In this document: positions 63,957-64,000 of the stretch, piece after piece
How positions within the stretch are numbered: the stretch's first letter is position 1
How the letters are laid out: the number at the start of each line of letters is the position of its first letter
Assembly: GCA_002412715.1 (NCBI GenBank)
Contig: DHVP01000041.1
Coordinates: 593 to 64,592, forward strand
DNA length: 64,000 nt
Source: Deltaproteobacteria bacterium UBA5205
GTDB lineage: Bacteria; Desulfobacterota; Syntrophorhabdia; Syntrophorhabdales; Syntrophorhabdaceae
Reading direction: 5' to 3'
Notes under the pieces: model-generated
Told to the model about the DNA's origin: nothing
Databases searched by the model: none
Seen by the model: the letters and a program-made list of their open reading frames with translations, nothing else
Translations under genes and position numbers: made by a program

Positions 63957-64000
63957 TCAACCCGTTATCAGTTCGGACAGACGCTCCAGGTCTTCGCGCG
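63957..64000 (-). CDS. C-terminus of a probable ParB protein (partial)
   Basis: The last 44 bases, read on the minus strand, give an open frame ending REDLERLSELITG and TGA. A Glu-Asp-Leu-Glu-Arg-Leu tail is common at the C-terminal dimerisation helix of chromosomal ParB. In related genomes parA and parB often precede the atpF'-F-H-A-G-D-C cluster. Thirteen residues are too few for certainty. Confidence 0.4.
   Translation of the reverse strand, partial: REDLERLSELITG

Overview
This is a 64-kb stretch of bacterial chromosome, dense with genes and strongly biased to the minus strand. Only four recognised features run on the plus strand: a chemoreceptor, a small Cys/His protein, a small exported protein and a tRNA-Pro. 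The gene set suggests a strictly anaerobic, probably syntrophic deltaproteobacterium (Desulfobacterota, Syntrophorhabdus-like). It includes a glutaconyl-CoA decarboxylase alpha subunit, an ADP-forming acyl-CoA synthetase, a large membrane pyrophosphatase, siroheme-dependent heme synthesis (ahbC/hemB/ahbD), SelA, two ATP-synthase b subunits, and a complex I without a normal NADH module. The organism call is inference; no search was run.

Left to right. Bases 1-398 hold the 5' tip of a 16S rRNA gene with its promoter and a sigma-28-type promoter facing a chemoreceptor gene. Bases 2-5 kb carry bioA and bioF, separated by a terminator from gcdA. Bases 6.7-12.9 kb carry a small membrane ORF, a purH reduced to its AICAR-transformylase half, nth-tkt and polX. 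Bases 13-17.4 kb carry hppA and a second chemoreceptor. Bases 17.5-23.1 kb form a protein quality-control cluster, smpB-ssrA-M18 aminopeptidase-lon-amrS, in which the tmRNA starts one base after the smpB stop codon. Bases 23-31 kb carry an NtrY-type kinase, the overlapping selA-rluD-pgeF genes and the acyl-CoA synthetase.

Bases 33-47.4 kb are a 13-gene complex I operon. There is no nuoE, and the nuoF position encodes only the C-terminal iron-sulfur part of NuoF fused to a GltD/NfnB-type FAD-NAD(P)H protein. I consider this the most unusual system in the window: a proton or sodium pump with a rebuilt electron-input arm. Its promoter carries repeated TTCACAAT/ATTGTGAA motifs, and the same half-site occurs at the gcdA and hppA promoters, hinting at one regulator for energy-conserving genes.

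Bases 47.5-52.8 kb hold envelope genes (lytic transglycosylase, DedA, TatC, DUF502) and a DUF255 protein. Bases 53.1-56.4 kb hold the alternative heme genes, followed by tRNA-Pro. Bases 56.7-63.8 kb hold the F1 and stator genes of ATP synthase, translationally coupled at the 3' end to a B3/B4-domain protein and followed by a nitroreductase. The last 44 bases look like the C-terminus of ParB, so the replication origin may lie not far to the right.

Two families of short dispersed intergenic inverted repeats are visible, with three copies each (one copy degenerate). Several genes appear to have promoters placed so close to their start codons that the mRNAs would be leaderless. No insertion sequences, phage genes or CRISPR arrays were seen.
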